A stretch of 64,000 bases of DNA, taken from contig CM022672.1 in the NCBI GenBank assembly GCA_012295275.1, positions 19,211,394 to 19,275,393 of the forward strand, read 5' to 3'. The position numbers were made by a program, and so were the translations under genes. Shown here in pieces: positions 63,427 through 64,000 of this stretch; position 1 is the first letter of the stretch, and every line of letters begins with the position of its first letter. Below the pieces are notes generated by a model that was not told where the DNA came from, made no database searches, and saw nothing but the letters and a program-made list of their open reading frames with translations. This stretch comes from Chrysomallon squamiferum (Eukaryota; Mollusca; Gastropoda; Neomphalida; Peltospiridae).

Positions 63427-63805
63427 ATGTATGTTTGTATGTATGTATGCAAATGTGTGTGTGAGTGTGTGTGTCTGTACTATTTTACTGTAAATTTGAG
63501 AATAACTTTAAAATTCTTACTATTAAAAAATAATAATAATATTATCAGATGTAATATTTAGTTTTGAAATATCTGACAAACAATTAGATGTCTCACAGTT
63601 ACATAATATTACCTGACAGGTAAAAATGATAACAAGTCGGACATCAGGGAACTGCTCACAGAAATACGCCACCTGAGAGTTCAGCTGGAGAAGTCCATAG
63701 ACACAAACAACACCCTGAGACAAACTATAGAAAGTCTGTTAAAACAGCAGCCCAGTCAGGATAGAAGCTGTCACAACAGAAATGACAGCCCAACTGGATC
63801 ACACA
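32069..63805 (+). CDS. CDK5RAP2: CM1-domain centrosomal coiled-coil protein, CDK5RAP2/PDE4DIP/centrosomin orthologue (gene 4, 3' partial)
   Basis: Thirty phase-consistent coding exons: 32069-32121, 40995-41062, 41445-41509, 41938-42045, 42369-42445, 42864-42978, 43277-43390, 43647-43678, 43925-44081, 44859-44930, 45316-45411, 45699-45740, 46134-46232, 46696-46788, 48341-48433, 49702-49806, 50329-50403, 50862-50990, 51673-51747, 51963-52046, 52375-52500, 53092-53213, 56506-56657, 57630-59453, 59751-59844, 60204-60364, 60660-61535, 61864-62636, 62945-63057, 63620-63805. About 2059 residues are present and the last donor (GTAAGT at 63806) shows it continues. Residues about 55-125 are Centrosomin Motif 1, which binds and activates the gamma-tubulin ring complex at centrosomes. 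Residues 125-820 are near-continuous coiled coil; 820-1450 mix coils with Ser/Thr-rich disorder and an SxIP motif at 1058; 1450 onward is disordered then coiled again. CM2, expected at the C-terminus, is not in the window. The vertebrate pair CDK5RAP2/PDE4DIP arose from one ancestral gene, so the symbol means the family. One extra A at 62304-62308 breaks the frame (see finding). Confidence 0.9.
32122..40994. other. Gene 4 intron 1 (8.9 kb)
   Basis: No coding exon is supportable: the first exon ends in phase 2 (GGA AG|) and pairs exactly with the T|GCC start at 40995. It holds TTTTA/TTTA low-complexity DNA (36168-36355), T/TTTTTA repeats (33430-33485), a GTT run (39740-39770), an A29 run (39329-39357) and G8 at 39481. 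A GC-richer patch at 34200-34330 (GCGCTGTGACCTGGCC...) is of unknown nature. Confidence 0.6.
36168..36355. repeat. (TTTTA)n/(TTTA)n low-complexity tract
   Basis: About 190 bp made of TTTTA units, a T-rich middle and about eleven TTTA units at the right end. The 82-codon Phe/Ile/Leu frame across it is an artefact of the repeat. Confidence 0.92.
41445..42445 (+). other. CM1 (gamma-TuRC-binding) exons of gene 4
   Basis: Exons 41445-41509, 41938-42045 and 42369-42445 encode RARTMKEYDQ, then HIAELKKENFSLKLRIYFLE, ERMQQKFGNEEDVFK, then NIELKVEVESQKRELLDK. This is a near-perfect Pfam Cnn_1N/CM1 signature. The Phe in KENFSL and the YFLEERM core are the residues through which CM1 contacts gamma-tubulin complexes in studied proteins. 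Its N-terminal location (residue about 55) equals that in human CDK5RAP2. Confidence 0.96.
46789..48340. other. Gene 4 intron 14, no coding seen
   Basis: 1.55 kb between two phase-0 exons. Frames at 46876-47061 and 47052-47249 are low-complexity. I see no additional coiled-coil exon. Confidence 0.5.
48516..48950. repeat. Degenerate minisatellite, unit about 110-135 bp
   Basis: Pieces such as GTGAATTCTGTCTGTGA, TGATGAAGGTTACAA(A/G)TGTG and AGAGTTTTGTGAGTGCTTG recur in the same order at about 48520, 48600, 48735 and 48830, with a last partial copy near 48910. It starts about 80 bp after the exon ending at 48433, in gene 4 intron 15. Copies diverge, so the array is old or fast-evolving. TG-richness suggests it may have grown from a (TG)n seed. 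Confidence 0.7.
53214..56505. other. Gene 4 intron 22 (3.3 kb)
   Basis: Flanked by AG|GTGAGC and TTTCAG|T in matching phase 2. Contains GC-richer sequence at 53740-54250 of unknown origin, the GA-containing tandem repeat at 54757-55300, ATT (55568-55598), TAA (56009-56035), CA (56155-56180) and TA (56209-56222) runs. No coding exon is supported. Confidence 0.6.
54757..55300. repeat. Three-copy tandem repeat carrying internal (GA)n
   Basis: ACAAAAAGTTTATAATTGGT begins copies at about 54757, 54949 and 55108. Each runs through TTTTTAATTAA..TACT, a GA-type core, GAATG(A)GTGTGAGTAAA and CAAGCATG(T/A)CCTCCAG(T/C)TTACAGT, back to the next start. The core is (GA)24 at 54821-54868, a decayed TAGAGATAGA in copy 2, and (GA)37 at 55174-55248. 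Unit length is about 160-195 bp. Confidence 0.85.
57630..59453 (+). other. Gene 4 exon 24: 608-aa exon with coils, disorder and SxIP motif
   Basis: One 1824-nt exon, by far the largest of this gene. It opens DQENQSKHFVVFDKAVGTSP, passes a Ser/Thr-rich segment with two 'QTSP' copies, then coils (EDLVSALKQNHQLQQHIF, LQADLQYLKEETNDLKMS, RKQLEELKSKLSATEET). Between coils lies DAKPSRIPRLKNRSS, a basic/Ser-flanked S-R-I-P. The N-terminal segment and the FDKAVGTSP style resemble the central part of vertebrate CDK5RAP2/PDE4DIP. Ends in phase 1 (G|GTGAGT). Confidence 0.9.
60660..61535 (+). other. Gene 4 exon 27: disordered region plus conserved short coil
   Basis: 292 residues. A Ser/Gly-rich stretch contains two copies of a 'L(E/D)(H/Q)MR(H/Q)R(L/Y)' motif: SSLEHMRHRLMSG and GTLDQMRQRYSSV. 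It ends with a short coil HLAEIRALRLKLEKSLLENQ that recurs in exon 30. The stretch 61030-61270 is distinctly GC-richer than surrounding DNA. Confidence 0.88.
61864..62636 (+). other. Gene 4 exon 28: repetitive coiled coil with single-base frame break
   Basis: Frame 1 reads from SGDMHYECDLRLKKLQ to QSCVKN and stops at 62334-62336. Frame 2 resumes in register as TLQHELSKSEETADLCRR from 62308 and runs to KKASKEIKR at the donor. Removing one A from the A5 at 62304-62308 restores the coil and also makes the exon length agree with the next exon's phase. The sequence repeats an about 35-residue unit of the form ...I..L...V..L..EL..KE.... Confidence 0.85.
62903..62933. repeat. (TA)n in gene 4 intron 28
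   Basis: About 14 TA units, then a T run, ending about 10 bases before the acceptor at 62944. It replaces a normal pyrimidine tract except for the terminal TTTTTTATTACAG. Confidence 0.85.
63394..63475. repeat. Compound (TA)n(TG)n(TATG)n microsatellite
   Basis: TA units pass into TG units, then GTATG(T) units and again TG. It lies in the intron between gene 4 exons 29 and 30; a 61-codon frame with Cys-Val-Cys repeats here is not a gene. Confidence 0.88.
63620..63805 (+). other. Gene 4 exon 30: conserved EIRxLRxQLEKS coil
   Basis: Encodes IRELLTEIRHLRVQLEKSID, TNNTLRQTIESLLKQQ and a Ser/Asn-rich end SPTGSH before A|GTAAGT. The motif is the block I know from CDK5RAP2/PDE4DIP proteins (LRxQLERSIxTNxxLR), supporting orthology away from CM1. 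It is the last exon in the window. Confidence 0.88.
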
Positions 63806-64000
63806 GTAAGTTTTCTATAGTTATTTCTTAGAAGGAAATAAGTCCATTTTTATATTTCATTTTTATTAAGTTTAACAATTATTTTATTTTTATTTTTAAT
63901 CGGATAAAAGAGGTATGGTGTATTTTGTTTGTGTCTTTGTTGTTGTTTTTTTGTTTTTTTAAATAAATGATAAGTGATGTAATTTTTGTTCTTAATAAAA

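Noticed and set aside
63376-63561. 61-codon Cys/Val/Tyr-rich frame
   Set aside because: Translation of the compound TA/TG microsatellite.

Overview
The window looks like an AT-rich, intron-rich animal nuclear genome. Exons are short, separated by introns of about 0.1-9 kb with canonical GT-AG ends, and the introns hold long poly-T/poly-A runs and ATT/TA/GA/GTT microsatellites. A Tigger/pogo transposase remnant, a Tigger-type MITE and a hAT-type MITE are present. The proteins are metazoan, and the density of simple repeats and small DNA transposons would fit a lophotrochozoan, perhaps a mollusc. That placement is a guess; nothing read here is species-diagnostic. No rRNA, tRNA, CRISPR or viral feature was found.

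Layout. (1) 807-1626, minus: the first two coding exons of a Gly/Tyr-rich nuclear protein that continues off the left edge, with a probable promoter near 3.2-3.65 kb. (2) 6292-15913, minus: a 15-coding-exon gene of about 1138 aa. It has a very large Arg/Ser/Gln-rich first coding exon, five small U1/JAZ-like C2H2 fingers arranged as duplicated exon cassettes, a matrin-type finger and a Lys/Glu-repeat tail. (3) 20777-29711, plus: an 11-coding-exon gene of about 583 aa with an RG-rich N-terminus, two CCHC zinc knuckles, one C2H2 finger, a matrin-type finger and an acidic tail. Genes 2 and 3 are head to head across about 1 kb of probable shared promoter. (4) 32069-63805 and beyond, plus: 30 coding exons of a giant coiled-coil protein opening with a textbook Centrosomin Motif 1. 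It is the CDK5RAP2/PDE4DIP/centrosomin orthologue, and its 3' end lies outside the window.

How they fit together. Genes 1 and 3 share an N-terminal motif, and genes 2 and 3 share the matrin-type finger exon with the same splice phases. The three therefore look like a local family of CIZ1 / zinc-finger-on-ecdysone-puffs-like nuclear RNA- or DNA-binding proteins that have gained and lost finger modules. Gene 4 is functionally separate: a centrosomal gamma-tubulin recruitment factor with a predicted EB1-binding SxIP site. The gene 4 reading frame is broken by one extra A at 62304-62308, most simply a homopolymer error. All exon boundaries were read by eye from splice sites and phase agreement and have no transcript support.
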